From the NCBI RefSeq assembly GCF_036323735.1, contig NC_086024.1, positions 64,148,424 to 64,212,423 on the forward strand: 64,000 nt of DNA, in the 5' to 3' direction. The notes beneath the pieces were generated by a model. The model did no database searches. It saw only the letters and a list, made by a program, of their open reading frames with translations, and was not told the DNA's origin. Below are positions 11,346 through 23,191 of the stretch, in pieces. How positions within the stretch are numbered: position 1 is the first letter of the stretch; every line of letters starts with the position of its first letter. This DNA comes from Rattus norvegicus. Its lineage: Eukaryota > Chordata > Mammalia > Rodentia > Muridae. A program made the translations under genes and the position numbers.

Positions 11346-12205
11346 TTGAGAAAAAATCTAAGCGAGCCTTCTCTAGCCAAATGCAGTCCTCATAGTTCCC
11401 AAGTAAATAGTAGTCTTTTTCCTGTTTTGCATCAGTGATTAACTTGGGGTGTCTAAATAAGCATGCTTTAAATTCATGTAGTGAAGCTGTTTTCAGGTCT
11501 GTGTGTTTTAAAAATCACTTTCTAAAAATTTATCCGTAAAATGCAACATCTGGCAAATGGTCTCAGGTTGTCTAGGGGTTCAGTTTTCAGGAGCTGCCAT
11601 CTAATCATGTGACAGCGGGAAAGAGAGAATTGAAGTTGTTTTAAGACCTTTATGTGACTGTAGCGCCGTAGTAGTAATGTTAAATACTTTGAGGTAAAGT
11701 CCTTTTTCTAGGCAACTGGGGACTCCTGGCACATTTATGTCAGAAACACTGTGTTATTTGCTAGGATTCTTGACTTCATCTGCAGTTCATTTGTCTGTAA
11801 CATCTGTGACAATAAAGGTCCCCGCCAGGGTCCAGTTAGTCTTTGCTGCACAGATTATCAACATAGTGGATTGTCTAGTGCTTTACTACATTCTCTGCCA
11901 GTTTTGCCAGTTTATCAATTTCAGTTGATTTTCATTAATTTAATAGTACACCCTTCACCCCAGAAGTCACAGCACCTGCAATTGCCTACACAAGACTTGT
12001 TCAAAGTCAAGGTAGTCAACTTTCCAGCATCAGTCAGGGAGAGGAGCTAACCACCAGCTAAGGAGCTATTGACAGTTTATGGCTTCTGTGCAAGGGAGAT
12101 TAAGTTTTCTTTAGGCATACTTACCTTTATAGGTTACCCATGCAATGGTCCTAACCCATATGTAAAGGGAAAATGCTAACTGGACTCTGTGATGTATTTA
12201 AAAAT
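11346..12205. other. Unique noncoding stretch, nothing recognised
   Basis: Short overlapping plus-strand open frames at 11737-12050 show no domain, no codon bias I can see and no splice context. No repeat family is recognised. Confidence 0.4.
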
Positions 12206-12509
12206 GAAGAAGTAGGAGGAGGAGGAGGAGAAGGAGGAGAATGAAGGTGTGAAGTTGGGAATGGGAACTGGAGGAGGAGCTGGAGGAGGGGAGGAGTGGA
12301 GGAGGGGAGGAGTGGAGGAGGGGAGGAGCTGGAGGAGGGGAGGAGCTGGAGGAGAGGAGGAGCTGGAGGAGGGGAGGAGTGGAGGAGGGGAGGAGTGGAG
12401 GAGGGGAGGAGCTGGAGGAGGGGAGGAGCTGGAGGAGGGGAGGAGCTGGAGGAGGGGAGGAGCTGGAGGAGGGGAGGAGCTGGAGGAGGGGAGGAGTGGA
12501 GGAGGTGTC
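12206..12509. repeat. Purine-rich 16/17-bp minisatellite
   Basis: After a short (GGA)n lead-in (12206-12241) there are about 13 full tandem units from 12280 to 12496. The main form is 'ctggaggaggggaggag' (17 bp). A 16-bp form lacks the leading c and occurs at 12297, 12313, 12380 and 12396. One unit (12346) carries a G-to-A change. The two unit lengths shift the reading frame, so the long frames on both strands here are repeat translations. Confidence 0.95.
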
Positions 12510-13019
12510 GATATGATGGAAATGAATTTTGAACATGTGTGAAATTTTCAGAGAACAAATGAAAATATTTAAAGTTGTCTATCTCTTTAAATGCTGTTAT
12601 AACATGATGTGTACAATTCCACATTGAAGAATTGCATGACAGCAGTCCAACTACCAGAGCAAATCACTGTTAAATCTAACATGTAATTTGATAATATAGT
12701 TGGTAAATTTTCTCTTATCTACAAAGAACTAGAAGCTGAGTGATGTCTGTTTGGGAGGCCACACCTAACCCTTAATTTTATTTCAAAAATCCCCTTCTAT
12801 TTTAGAATATTTCCCAAATGGATTGAGATTAATACCATTTTCTGCTAAAACAGAGAAGAAATGCTCACTGTCTGTGCCTCGGTTTTCCCCAAGTCTGCAA
12901 TATCCTACTCTTTTCACCTGCTGATTTTTTAAGTTGTTGTTCCTTTAGCCAGCCCTGCCTTTACCTAATTACCTAAGCATTATATTTTGATTATTCGTTC
13001 ACATCTATGTTAGTGCCTC
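12510..13019. other. Unique noncoding stretch
   Basis: Nothing recognised apart from possible very old MIR-like words near 12880 ('gtgcctcggttttccc'). Confidence 0.35.
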
Positions 13020-13272
13020 TCGTTATAACAAAATTCCTGAGGAAACCGACTTAAAAGAATCAAGATTTGTTTTTGCTTAGGGATTCAACAATCCGTTCTC
13101 AGTTGAGTCTGTGGTGTTTGGACCTAGGATGGCAGAGAGCACCACGGATTAGTGAGGTGTGGAAGAGCAGAGCTGCTTCCCTCAGGGGAGCTGGAAGGAG
13201 AAAGAGAAAGGAGGGGGCTGGGTTCCAATATGGCCAACCAGCTGTACCAGTGATCTTCAGTTCTCCTAGGCC
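13020..13272 (-). mobile_element. ERVL-MaLR LTR, antisense (diverged)
   Basis: It follows the antisense order of MST/MLT-type LTRs: 'cgttataacaaaattcctga', then an 'agatttgtttttgct' block, then 'ggatggcagagagcac' and a purine-rich 'ggagctggaaggagaaaga' segment. No internal region is seen. Confidence 0.45.
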
Positions 13273-14199
13273 TTGACTCCTAGCTTCCGTATAATGCTCG
13301 CATCTGTGCTCCAAGTTTCTATACTATGTCTTTGGTGTGAGGTAATATTCTCTTTTCAGACTACACTGTTTTTAGTTACATTTTTGTTTGCTTTCAGTGT
13401 TTGGTATATGAAAGGTTTTCTCCCATGGAATCTGAAGAATTATTCTTTAAAGAGAAAATTCCCCTGTTGCCTTTTCTCTGCAAGTGTACTGAGGAATGTC
13501 CTCAGTATATCCCATCTGATTAGGAAGTTGGTAATTTCTTTCAGTATTTTAGACTCATGTTTTCTTGAGATACTTTTACTTTCAACATTATAAGTCTTTA
13601 AATATCCAACTTGATAAAACATAGTTTCATGAATATTTGATTGGTCATGTTCTCTTTTGAGATGGAGGCAAAAGATTATTGAATCTTGGGAGTGGTGTGG
13701 AGGAAGCTTTAAGTAGTTTACATTCTGTAGGTTGTCTCATCATGCTTCTGCCTGTCTCCAGCCTGCATAGACAAGTATTTAAAATGGTTGTTGGGATATT
13801 TATAAAATCAGGAGGCTTGAATATAATTTTCCTTTTTAAAAAAGTGATTAAAACACCACTTTTCTTCTTCCGTATAGGTTCCTAATATTCTAAGGTAGTA
13901 GAATCCTTAGAAGTCCACATGAGACAGTTTAATTCACAGTAATTTTAAGAATAAATATACACCATATGGTATGTCTGTGTATGTTTGAGTGCATATGCCC
14001 TTTCATGCATATTCTTATCATTAGGATATTAGTGCATAAGTGTTTGTTAGAAAAATCAAATTGGATTCATTGTTTTACACTTAGAAAAATTATGTATTTT
14101 TTAACTGATTCCTTGGAGATGACAGAGATGGATCCATTAAATACAATCAAATAATTCAGAATGTTTAATTTGTAAACTGAGTATAAATTCAAAATTCTA
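13273..14199. other. Unique AT-rich stretch
   Basis: Overlapping short frames on both strands (13273-13622) have no recognised homology. No repeat is identified. Confidence 0.4.
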
Positions 14200-14295
14200 G
14201 CCTGGTATCATGGTGTAAATCCTGTGCTGGAGAAGTTGAGGCAGGAAGATTTATATATTCGAAGTCAGCCCTGCCAGGTTGCATGGGGGAGCTGT
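14200..14295 (+). mobile_element. Old B1/proto-B1 SINE fragment
   Basis: 'gcctggtatcatggtgtaaa', 'gaagttgaggcagga' and 'gccctgccaggttgcatggg' follow the order of the 7SL-derived Alu/B1 monomer. Diverged and truncated. Confidence 0.5.
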
Positions 14296-14304
14296 ATCAC
14301 ACTG

Positions 14305-14694
14305 TGGTAGTATGAATAGGAATTCTGCTCATAGGCTCATATATCCGAATGCTTGGTGAATAGGGAGTGATGCTACTTGACAGGGGTTAGAAGGTATGGT
14401 CTTGTTGGAGTGGGTGTGACCTTGTTTGAGGAAGTGTGTCACTGGGGGTCAGATTTGAGGTTTTAAGGCTCAGACCCTTCCTGCTGCCTGTGGATCTGCA
14501 TCTAGTGTTCTTAGTTCCTTCTCCAGTACCATGTCTGCCTGTGTGCTGCTATGTTTTCTGCCATGCTGATAATGGACTACACCTTTGAAAGTGTAAGCAA
14601 GCAAGCCCTAATTAAATATTTTCCTTATAAGAGTTGCCATGGCCATGGTATCTCTTCATAGCAATCAATAGAACACCAACTAAGACAGAAGTTA
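14305..14694 (+). mobile_element. ERVL-MaLR-type LTR, sense, copy 1
   Basis: It begins 'tgtggtagtatgaata' and ends 'aactaagaca', so it has TG...CA termini. An 'attaaatatt' polyadenylation-signal-like block precedes 'ccttataagagttgcc'. The same order is found in a second copy at 24107-24435. The adjoining sequence looks like the start of a MaLR internal region, which supports the LTR call. The subfamily (MT/MTE-like) is my guess. Confidence 0.65.
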
Positions 14695-15600
14695 GTACCA
14701 GGAGTGGGGTGTTTTCATGAAATCTTGAACATGTTGTTTATTGGTAGAATTTGGATTAACAAAGTTGTTGAATGCTTTAATCAGGGCTTAATGGGCCATA
14801 TTAATAGCAGCATGGAAAACAGGGATGCTGAAAGCAATGTAGATTGTGATGTCCCAGTCAAGGTGTTTCAGAGGAGAAGAGTATCAGTAAGTGGCCTGTA
14901 GACTGCTTTTGTGATATTTTGGTGAAGAACATGGCTGCTTCTCACCTTTTCCCAAACAATCTGCCTGATACTACATTGAAGAGTTTTATATTAATGGTGT
15001 TGTCAGAGGAAATTTCAAATTAGCCTGGTATTAACTATGTCATGTAATTATTACTGAACACTCCTATGCACACCTATAATGAAAAGGAGAAAGCTTGACA
15101 AAGAGAAATACATAGGGCACAGTTTGAGGAGAAAAGGAGCACTAGAAAGTGTAATGGAACTACATCTAGTGCTCATATAAATAAAAAGGTTTTTAAAAAC
15201 CTGGTGCTAAATATAATAAAGAGAATAGTGACCTCAGGGCAAGTGCCCTCCCCCCTCCAATAAGCTTCCAGTTTGTGAAAAGGAATTAAAGAAAAGGTTA
15301 GACAGGGAAGAGAACCATTGAAAACAGAAAGCTGATGCAGATGTGTTTGAAGGAGAAAATCAAGTTCCTTTCTAAGAAAGTAGAAGAACTTGGCAGCTTT
15401 GGCCATGTGTTTCTGGCTGTAGAGTCATGGATAGAGAAGAAAGGCATCTCCCTTGTAGCTAAGAAATGCTGCTTAGACTAGGCCTGTGTCAGGGATATCC
15501 CCTACAGGGAGGCCCTGGAAGGCCTTTGTGTGAAGCCGTGGGAACCTAAGATATTGGAAATGGCAGAGGCATGGGATAAAAGTGTCTCAAGCTCATGTTT
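14695..15600 (+). mobile_element. MaLR internal (non-coding retroviral-like) remnant
   Basis: Immediately after the LTR lies 'gttagtaccaggagtgggg', which looks like the LTR/primer-binding-site junction of MaLR elements. Words such as 'ttgtgatattttg', 'acaatctgcctgat' and 'ggaaatggcagaggc' follow in the order of MaLR internal regions. There is no intact reading frame and no second LTR. MaLR internal regions have no coding capacity, and this copy is further degraded. Its right boundary is approximate. Confidence 0.5.
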
Positions 15601-16417
15601 CCCTATTAGGACTTCTCAGTACAGAAACGCAGGAGAGACTAGGAGGAAAGATCGCAGGAAACGTTAGGTTTTCTGTATATACAGCAGTGTGTGTTTGGTT
15701 GATTGCCTCTTAAACATAGCTTGTCCATGTCATCGCTGCTCTACCGCTCTGTGTGTCTGTGTCTGATGCTATTCATTCCTTCTGGAAACGAACACTATGC
15801 ACCTTAATTCTTAAGAGCCTTGACCTGAACTGTTGCACCACGGCTTTGGATTTTGATCCAAGCCTTCTTTCAACACCTTGTTTGTAGTCTCCATGCTTCT
15901 TCTCATTGACCAGACATTCTCTGCCTTCTGTGATCCTCTGGAGTACCTGGAGAAGCAAGTTCTCTTTCCATATTCTTACCAATCCATCTGTCTGTTCCAC
16001 ATCCACATTTTCTGATTAGAAGTTTTCTTTGATTTCTTGGATTAGTGTCTCCTGAGGGAATAAAACTTACATAAACTAACAAAGAAAAAAAAAACCTCTT
16101 TTCTTTTTCCTTTTTCTCTGCTTCCAAATACTAATCTATAACATGTTCTAAAATACAAACTAGCTTATAAATATCCTGTAACAACAATATTTGAGTGACT
16201 ATAAATCATTTAAAAGCATGTGCATGTACATTTCCTTTATGAACCCAGATTAGTTCAGTTAGTTTTCAAAGTTAATACAGAAATTTTCAGCAGGAGAAAT
16301 TATCACAAACAAAAGGGGACCACAGAAGAGTAGAACCATTAGACCTGATGAACTTAGGGAAACATCACTGTGTCTGTGCAGTGTTTGGTAATATGTAAGA
16401 GAGTGCTTTCTTATGGT
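15601..16417. other. Unique noncoding stretch
   Basis: No recognisable repeat or gene. An A-run (16082-16094) and short minus-strand frames are the only structure. Confidence 0.4.
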
Positions 16418-16800
16418 TGAATTATATTGTTGAAAAACATGCTGGTGTTCAAACCCTTAGTACTTTTGAATATGCCTTTGCCTGGGAAGTTAACATGAGG
16501 TTACTAAGGTAAGCCCTAATCCAGTATGGCCATATCCTTATAAATATGAAGATTTAGACAATGAGATGTGGACACAGAGAGAATGTCATCTGAAGTTTAG
16601 GGTTATGCTACTTCAATGAAATGAATATCAAAGATTGCCAGAAAGCCCCTAGATGGAGAAAAGTGAATGACAGATTGTCCTGTACAAACCTTAGAAGAAA
16701 GCAGCCTCGGAGACACCTTGGTTTCAGATTTCTAGTTGCCAGAAAGGTACAAACATGTCTGGTTTTTAAGCGCTCTTGTTTGTAATTGAATGTTGGGTTT
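16418..16800 (+). mobile_element. Ancient MaLR/MLT-like LTR, sense
   Basis: Landmarks in order are 'ggttgaattatattgttg', 'gtaagccctaatccagtatg', 'ccttataaatatgaag', 'gtggacacagagagaat', 'gagacaccttggtttcaga' and 'tctagttgccagaaa'. This is the classic order of mammalian MaLR-type LTRs (wording as in 'atatgttgaag...ccttataa...acaccttgatcttggacttc'). Strongly diverged. Confidence 0.5.
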
Positions 16801-17738
16801 GCCTCAATAAATCAATGCAGATTTAATTCAGTAGCTGTTGATTTAGAACTCATTTAAAAAGCCACAGTAACTTTGCTTTTAGTGTCAGTTTTAGAGACCA
16901 TGGTATTCAGTCATGACAAATTCTTTCCCATATTTAAGAAGGCAAGGAAAGGCCAGAAAACACTTGGCGGTTGAACTTAAGAAGTCTGCACATAGATCTT
17001 AGGATCATCTTTAGGGCTGGTTTTCAAGTTAAGGAAGTCATTAAGTAGAATCTATGTAGCAACACGGAAGATGCATCAGAGGCAAGGAAAAACAAGTGAA
17101 ATAAATTTGGCATAGGTCAATACATGAGTATGTTTGCCCAAAATGAAATGTGAACTGGCACAGCAGCAAGACACCTTTCCTCTTAATGATGTGCTAGTTT
17201 AGCATGCACTGACCTCCTCTCGGTTTATAAGACTGGCTCACAGCCAAACCTCCTATTTATAGATACAACTAGATGGCTTGCTTAGCAACATACTTAATAG
17301 GACCACGGGGAGTTTGGTTTTCCTGCCAAATGAGTTTCGAATGTTCAAATCAAAGCAAAGGTATGGGTTTTTCAAGAACTTAATGCCCACAAGTAAAAAC
17401 CAATCACACATCACTAAATCATTTTTGTAATTTTGTGAGTATTTTTTATTTGTTTGATTGTTTGTTTTGGTACTAACTTTGTATACAATGTTCCTTTTTA
17501 CCAAAATCAAGTCTATTTTTACCAAAATAGTGCTCAACAGAAAACCATGTTTTAAATTTCTCTAGAAACAATTGTACATCCAAGATTATTTAAATATACC
17601 TAAATATACTTAAGAATGAAAATTATTTTTATCCAAAAATAAATAGAAATTTATCATTGTTTTCATTGCAAAGAGAACATCAAATACAAAGTAACCTGGG
17701 ATGTAAGTACAGGTCTGCAAAATAATAAGAAAAACAAC
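16801..17738. other. Unique noncoding stretch
   Basis: Nothing recognised. It includes T-rich and A-rich patches and short minus-strand frames. Confidence 0.4.
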
Positions 17739-17853
17739 CAGATAGGGTGGCTCCTGCTTGTATTTCCAGAACTTGGGAGGCTCAGTCAGGATTACCATAG
17801 TCCCTGACCAGCCTGGACTATAAAACGAGACTCCTTCCCATAAAAAAATGGAA
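17739..17853 (+). mobile_element. B1-family SINE (proto-B1-like), sense
   Basis: 'gatagggtggctcctgcttg', 'ttccagaacttgggaggctc' and 'gaccagcctggac' followed by 'aaacgagactcc' and an A-run match the 7SL-derived monomer order. The divergence suggests an old proto-B1 copy. Confidence 0.7.
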
Positions 17854-18643
17854 ATAGGTTAGTTAGTGAAAAAAATTATTACAATTTACGAAAGAATTCT
17901 TACTGCACGCACCCTAAGGCTCAGGAGACAGATCTCAGGTATTAACTCAATTAATTCGTGGCCAGTGTTATTTTCTCTGTGTAAATATTGTGTTGATGGG
18001 TATTATGAGTAAGGAGTGATTAACCTGGGATGCATATGGTGCTACATACTCTGAGGGATTTTACAGAATAAAGTCTAAGACAGGCATTGTAGGAACACAT
18101 TATTGACAAGAAAAGATGAAGTGCAAGATCCTTTCTAGAGAAGGGTTTGGAGTATGTAATAATTGCAGTTGCTGGTCTTCCCATACTGTGTGTTGGTCCC
18201 AGGTTCACCAAAGTTAATATAATCATGTAATTTGAGCATGAAGACTTAACAGTATTAGGTTGAAATATCAGTAAGCCACCATGGTCCTGGGAAAAGTGAG
18301 GTATTTGCTCATTTTTATTAGCACAGATCAATGATTGGTCATGGTAACATCTAGATACAAGTTCATGAGCCAACAAGGAAACCATTAAGAAATGTCTGAG
18401 TCACAGAGGGCGATAATAGTGAAGAAAGCTCAACTTGCTGATTTATTATATGTAATAAAATATTGGAAGACATACTGTGAGGAGAATAGATGTAGTTTGT
18501 GATGTCACTGGATTGAGCCCCTCCATTGGGAATATAGTAAAGTGGTAACTTAGAGGTAAGACTGAATGGCAAGATGACATCTATTGGTCAGCTTTGAACG
18601 GGCTTGTAAATTTTCTGTATGTAATCATTATCTTTGTATCTGT
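17854..18643. other. Unique noncoding stretch
   Basis: Two minus-strand open frames (18020-18385, 121 codons; 18363-18572) lack recognisable domains, and I see no repeat family that explains them. They are probably chance frames. Confidence 0.35.
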
Positions 18644-18754
18644 CTATATCTATATCTATATCTATATCTATATCTATATCTATATCTATCTACCTATCTA
18701 TATATCTATGAATGTATATATGCATGTATGTATGTATGTATGTATGTATGTATG

Positions 18755-18806
<52 letters not shown>
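18644..18806. repeat. Compound microsatellite (CTATAT)n-(TATG)n-(CTAT)n
   Basis: Three blocks lie in succession. A CTATAT hexamer array runs from 18644 to about 18686. A short TACC/TATA transition follows. TATG tetramers occupy 18724-18756 and CTAT tetramers 18757-18806. The overlapping Y/I/S-rich frames here are repeat translations. Confidence 0.95.
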
Positions 18807-19307
18807 ATTTAGATTTTCCCATAGTAGAATGAACTAGATGGTGTCCCATCACAAAACATGCCTACCTCTTAACCAGCAACTGTAGTGTATTTGAGAAAGG
18901 ACACTGTGTGGATATATTTTAAAAGTCTCAGGTGAAAGCATATTCCCAGGAGAGATCTTTTTATACGAAGATACAGAGAGGAACCACATAAAGGAGATGA
19001 CAGGAATGAGAAAGTGTCAGAGATTGAATTATCATCATGGTCACATGCTAATAAATGTCTAGGGCCATCATAAGTTGGAAGAAAGAAGGGAAGGACTTTC
19101 TTTAAGGGTTTTTGGAGGAAGTACAGCCAAATTTCTGAGGACACTGATCCTGCTTGTAGGACTTTGTTACACCAACTTAGAGTATTAGCATACATGAACA
19201 TGACAGAAAGAGCCCAAATGTTGGAGCACCTCAGGGTCATTGAGTCACTTCTGGACAGACCTTTAGAATCCTAGGTTGTCCTTGGCTGTTTAAAGAGGCT
19301 GCCTTAT
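18807..19307. other. Unique noncoding stretch
   Basis: A 123-codon minus-strand frame (18869-19240) has no recognised domain. No repeat is identified. Confidence 0.35.
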
Positions 19308-19345
19308 GCGGTTGGAGAGGTTGCTCAGCAGTTAAGAATTTCAGA
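19308..19345 (+). mobile_element. B2-type SINE 5' fragment
   Basis: 'ggttggagaggttgctcagc' followed by 'agttaagaat' resembles the tRNA-derived head of B2 with its A-box. The rest is not recognisable. Confidence 0.35.
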
Positions 19346-19614
19346 AATACCTGCCCTTTCCCCTCTGATTTAGTAGTGTGTAATTTACATGATTGCAGGT
19401 AGTATGAATAATGTAATAAAGTTTATTTTCAAGCTTATCAGGGTGGGAAGAATCCTAGATTCTTAGAAAAATATACTAAGTTCAAGGATTGTTTAAGTAC
19501 TGGATTTCATCCTAAAGCAATCAAATATATTTTCCCCCTTTCTCTTTTCTCCTAAGTACATCCTGGCCATCAAGCTCCCTCTGTCAGATTATAACAGTCC
19601 TAAGGCCCCTGAAA

Positions 19615-19690
19615 GATATTGTTCACTGGATTTGAGCTTCCCAGATTCTAGAACCTAAGAGATAAATAAACCTATCTCTTAAAATTTATC
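19615..19690 (+). mobile_element. 3' end of an old MaLR LTR, sense
   Basis: 'tgagcttcccagattctaga' and 'gagataaataaacct' match the terminal part of MLT/MST-type LTRs, where cttcccagcctccagaac leads into the aataaa region. The 5' boundary is not resolved. Confidence 0.4.
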
Positions 19691-19699
19691 TACTTCGTG

Positions 19700-19860
19700 A
19701 TGTTCTAGTATGATAACATGAAATGGGCTATAAGCTTCTGTTTCTTAATCTATAAAACGGAGATAATAATTCTTTCATTATTAATCACCTTACTCATGGG
19801 GCTTAAGTGAGATAATAAAAGATACTAATTGCTATTTTTTCTTGTCATTTTAAAATTATA
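19700..19860 (+). mobile_element. MIR SINE, sense
   Basis: 'gtttcttaatctataaaacg', 'gagataataattc' and 'gcttaagtgagataataaaa' follow the MIR core order (gtttcctcatctgtaaaatg, then ggataataata). Confidence 0.6.
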
Positions 19861-21224
19861 ACCAAGAGGCCAAGTACTCTTATATGTGATTAATAATTGT
19901 CACAGCTAAGATTCTGTGATCTCTTTGGGGATGAATATATTACTATCTTATGACTGAAATTTTTCCTTCATATCATATATCTGCTGATTGGATGAGAGCA
20001 ATTGTTTTCATAATGACTACTTACTGGAACTGTATTATAGTCCTGACACCTTATCAGATTCTAATGCTAAGGTAGAGCTGAGTCCCAGAGCTATCTGGTT
20101 GTATATCACACAAAACCTGGAGAAATTGTAATTACTTTCTCATGGCCTGCCACACTACAGAGTTAAACAAACAAACAAAGAGACAAACAAACAGATGACT
20201 ACAATTATTCTAGTTCCTTTTCCCATTGATACCAACCTACACAGGCCACTTAGGTTTTCTTGCTCTAGGATCAAGTATTGCCATAGTGGTGACAGGATAA
20301 AGATTAAATTTTGGAACATTGAAAATTAAAAAGTTCCCAGTCTTTTTTAGAGTGTCAAAGTGAGATCCAGAAACAGAATGGAGTATTAGAGATTTTATTC
20401 AGCAACAGGGAAATGGGTCCAGGTCTAGTTCCATATGAAGTAGTCAATTTTCCTGTAGCAAACATCCATTTTTTTTAGAGGCTGAGGAAAAGGTGTCTGT
20501 ACCTACTTATGGCCTATGTGGCCAGGATGATCTATCTGGCTTTTTAAGCAGTGGTTATCATGGGAGACACAGCATCAACTGTACCTGTCCTCAGAACAGA
20601 AGGCATTGATAGACCTTAGAGCAAGGTGTGCACTGGAAGTGAGGCCCTTTTTCCTCCCAGCCACTGGGAAGAGGAAGTGATTTCACTGAAGGTTAGCATT
20701 CATGAATAACCAATCAGCTCTTAGGAACTGGAGCAAATGGTTTGTGGTGGTAAATTTGCATTTCAAAAGGCAGAATGGAGATTTATAATGGCCAACTTTA
20801 TAAAGGACCTGCAAAGTTTAGTGTCTAGGTGCCTGTCATAGGTTCTGAGCTAGAACAAAGAACTAGACTGATTCAGAGTGGCACAGGAGTGAGAGTGGGT
20901 ATGCATATGGTGGTGTTAGTGTGTGTTATGTTAGGAACGTGTCTTTAAGATGACAGAAAGAACAGTGGTATTTGTTCTAGTTTCTATGCATGTACAGAGT
21001 GAGGGTATGAGAAACAAATAGTGTGCATTGAGGGCTTTTCTATTTTTTAAAGGCCAAAAGTAAGGATTAGTCATGAAGAGAGCTCAGAGGAGCCTGGGTA
21101 GGCATGAGAACACCAGCATAGCTGGGCTTTCTTTAGCCCTGGGCTCAGAAAGTATGTAGTTGGTGAAAACTGTTGTCAAGTGCTGGCATCTTCATGACCA
21201 TCCAACATGGTAAACCTACATAAC
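19861..21224. other. Unique noncoding stretch
   Basis: Contains an (AAAC)n run (20164-20194). No other recognised element and no gene. Confidence 0.4.
20164..20194. repeat. (AAAC)n simple repeat
   Basis: Short, imperfect CAAA array. Confidence 0.8.
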
Positions 21225-22430
21225 AAGACAGGCAAATGGATGGAACTAGAAAATGTCATCCTGAGTGAGGTAACCCAGTAACAAAAGAACACACATGGTA
21301 GGTACTTACTGATAAGTAGATAGTAGGGAAAAATCTTGGAATACACAAGCTACAGCTAACAGACCATATGAAGTTCTAGAGAAGGAAGACCAAAGTGTGG
21401 ATGCTTCAGTCCTACTTAGAAGGGACAACAAAATAATCACAGGAGGCAGAAGATGGGAGGGACATGAGAGGGAGAGAGGAGGGGGAGGGAAAAGTGGGAG
21501 GTGGGGGGAAGAATCAGGTGTGGGAGGGAATGAGGAGAAGTACCAGAGGGTTAGGAAACTGAACAGAATTGTGTAACACTGGGGATGGGGAACTGGGGGT
21601 AGCTGCTAGAATATCCCAGATGCCAGGAAAGCAAGAGGCTCCCAGTACCCAACAGGGATGACTTTAGCTTAAATACCCAAGAAGGGAGAAAGAACCTATG
21701 GAGACTGTATCCACAGGTTAAGGACAGCCCCTGGTTGCAGGATGGGCCACCCACCCATCTCCAAAATATTAACCCAGAATTGTTCCTGTCTAAAGGAAAT
21801 ACAGGGACAAAGAGTAGAGCCGAGACTGGAGGAAAGACCATACAGAGACTGCCCCATCTAGGGATCCATCCCATATGCAAACACCAAACCCAGACACTAT
21901 TGCTGATGCCAAGAAGCATTTAATGACCTGAGCCTAGTCTAGCTGTCACCTGAGAGGCTCTGCCAGAGCCTGACCAATACAGACGTGGATGGATGCTTAC
22001 AGCTAACCATTGGACTGAGCATGGGGAGATCAATGGAGGAGTTAGGGGAAGGACTGAAGGGGCTTAAGGGGTTTGCAACCCCATAGGAAGAACAACAATA
22101 TCAACCAACGAGGCATCCCAGAGCTCCCAGGGACTAAACCACCAACCAAAGAGTACACATAGGGGGACCCATGGCTCCAGCCCCGTATGTAGTAGAGGAT
22201 GGCCTTGTCAGTGGGAGGAGAGACCCTTGGTCCTGTGAAGGCTTGGTGCCCCAGTGTAGGGGAATGCTAGGGCAGTGAGGCAGGAATGGGAGTGTGGGTG
22301 GAGGAGCACCCTCATAGAAGTAGGGGGACGGCAGATGGTATAGGGGGTTTGCGAAGGGGAATCTGCGAAGGGAGATAACATTTGAAATATAAATAAATAA
22401 AATAACCAATAAAAAAAGAAAAAAGACAGG
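21225..22430 (+). mobile_element. L1 (Lx-type) 3' end, sense
   Basis: The 5' truncation point falls in the last codons of ORF2 ('ggcaaatggatggaactag', 'gtaggtacttact'). The complete 3' UTR follows: a G-rich polypurine block (21467-21512), the 'ggccacccacccatct' segment, the 'caaccaaagagtacacat' segment and a terminal 'aataaataaaataaccaat' with A-tail. The 8-bp 'aagacagg' at 21225-21232 recurs directly after the tail at 22423-22430 and probably marks the target-site duplication. Confidence 0.9.
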
Positions 22431-23036
22431 TAATAGACAAATCTCCATTGTGTTATGCTCTCTATTAACTAAGCAGGTAATATTTAGTAATTCTAGTACT
22501 CACATGTATGCACATGTCCACATACACACACATATTAGCTTATTTATTTTGTATTGACAGCATTTTAGAAGGCCAGATTTCCCTACATTCATTATTCCAG
22601 ACATTTTTAACACACAAGTATTCACCTGAACTTAATGTTTCTTGAAATGATCTCATAAATAGATTCGATGCCATTTTAATCTTTAGAAATGTGTGGAAAT
22701 CCCAGAGAATATCTGTATGCATGTATTTAAGAAAAGAGAAAACTTGTTTCCTAATAATCATAACAGCTACTGGAATTCCTTTATTTTGGATTTATACTCA
22801 CTGGTTTTACTGTTTTGTTTTTTTTTTTATATAAGAGTAATTTCAATATCGCAAGGAGAACACTAGACCATTCTTCGAATTGAACCTTGATATTTAGCAA
22901 TTGTTGAACATGAGTAACACACACACACACTCACAGCCTCAAAATATTATCTTCCCATAACCTTTAAAGTATAATGCTGGAAGTATACATTGTGTTTTAT
23001 GATGATGTCTTCAAAATAGATGGATCAATACAAGTA
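22431..23036. other. Unique AT-rich stretch
   Basis: A short (AC)n (22918-22930) and a T-run (22820-22829) only. Nothing else recognised. Confidence 0.4.
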
Positions 23037-23150
23037 TTTCCTCCTCTTCCTCTTCTTCTTTTCTTCTTCTCCTCCTCCCCCTCCTCCCCCACTTCCCCCC
23101 CTCCTCCTCCTCCTCCTCTTCCTTCTCCTCCTCTTCTCCTTCTCTCCCAC
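23037..23150. repeat. CT-rich polypyrimidine tract (CTC/CTT)n
   Basis: About 114 bases, almost wholly pyrimidine on the plus strand (CTC, CTT and C-runs). It directly precedes an antisense B1. Confidence 0.9.
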
Positions 23151-23191
23151 TGCCACCCATCTACCATCACCCCCCATCCCCACCTCTCACT

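Noticed and set aside
12151..12624. Long S/P- or G/E/R-rich frames on both strands
   Set aside because: Translations of the 16/17-bp minisatellite.
18020..18385. 121-codon minus-strand frame
   Set aside because: No domain, no codon signature and no splice context. A chance frame of this length is expected in 64 kb read on both strands.
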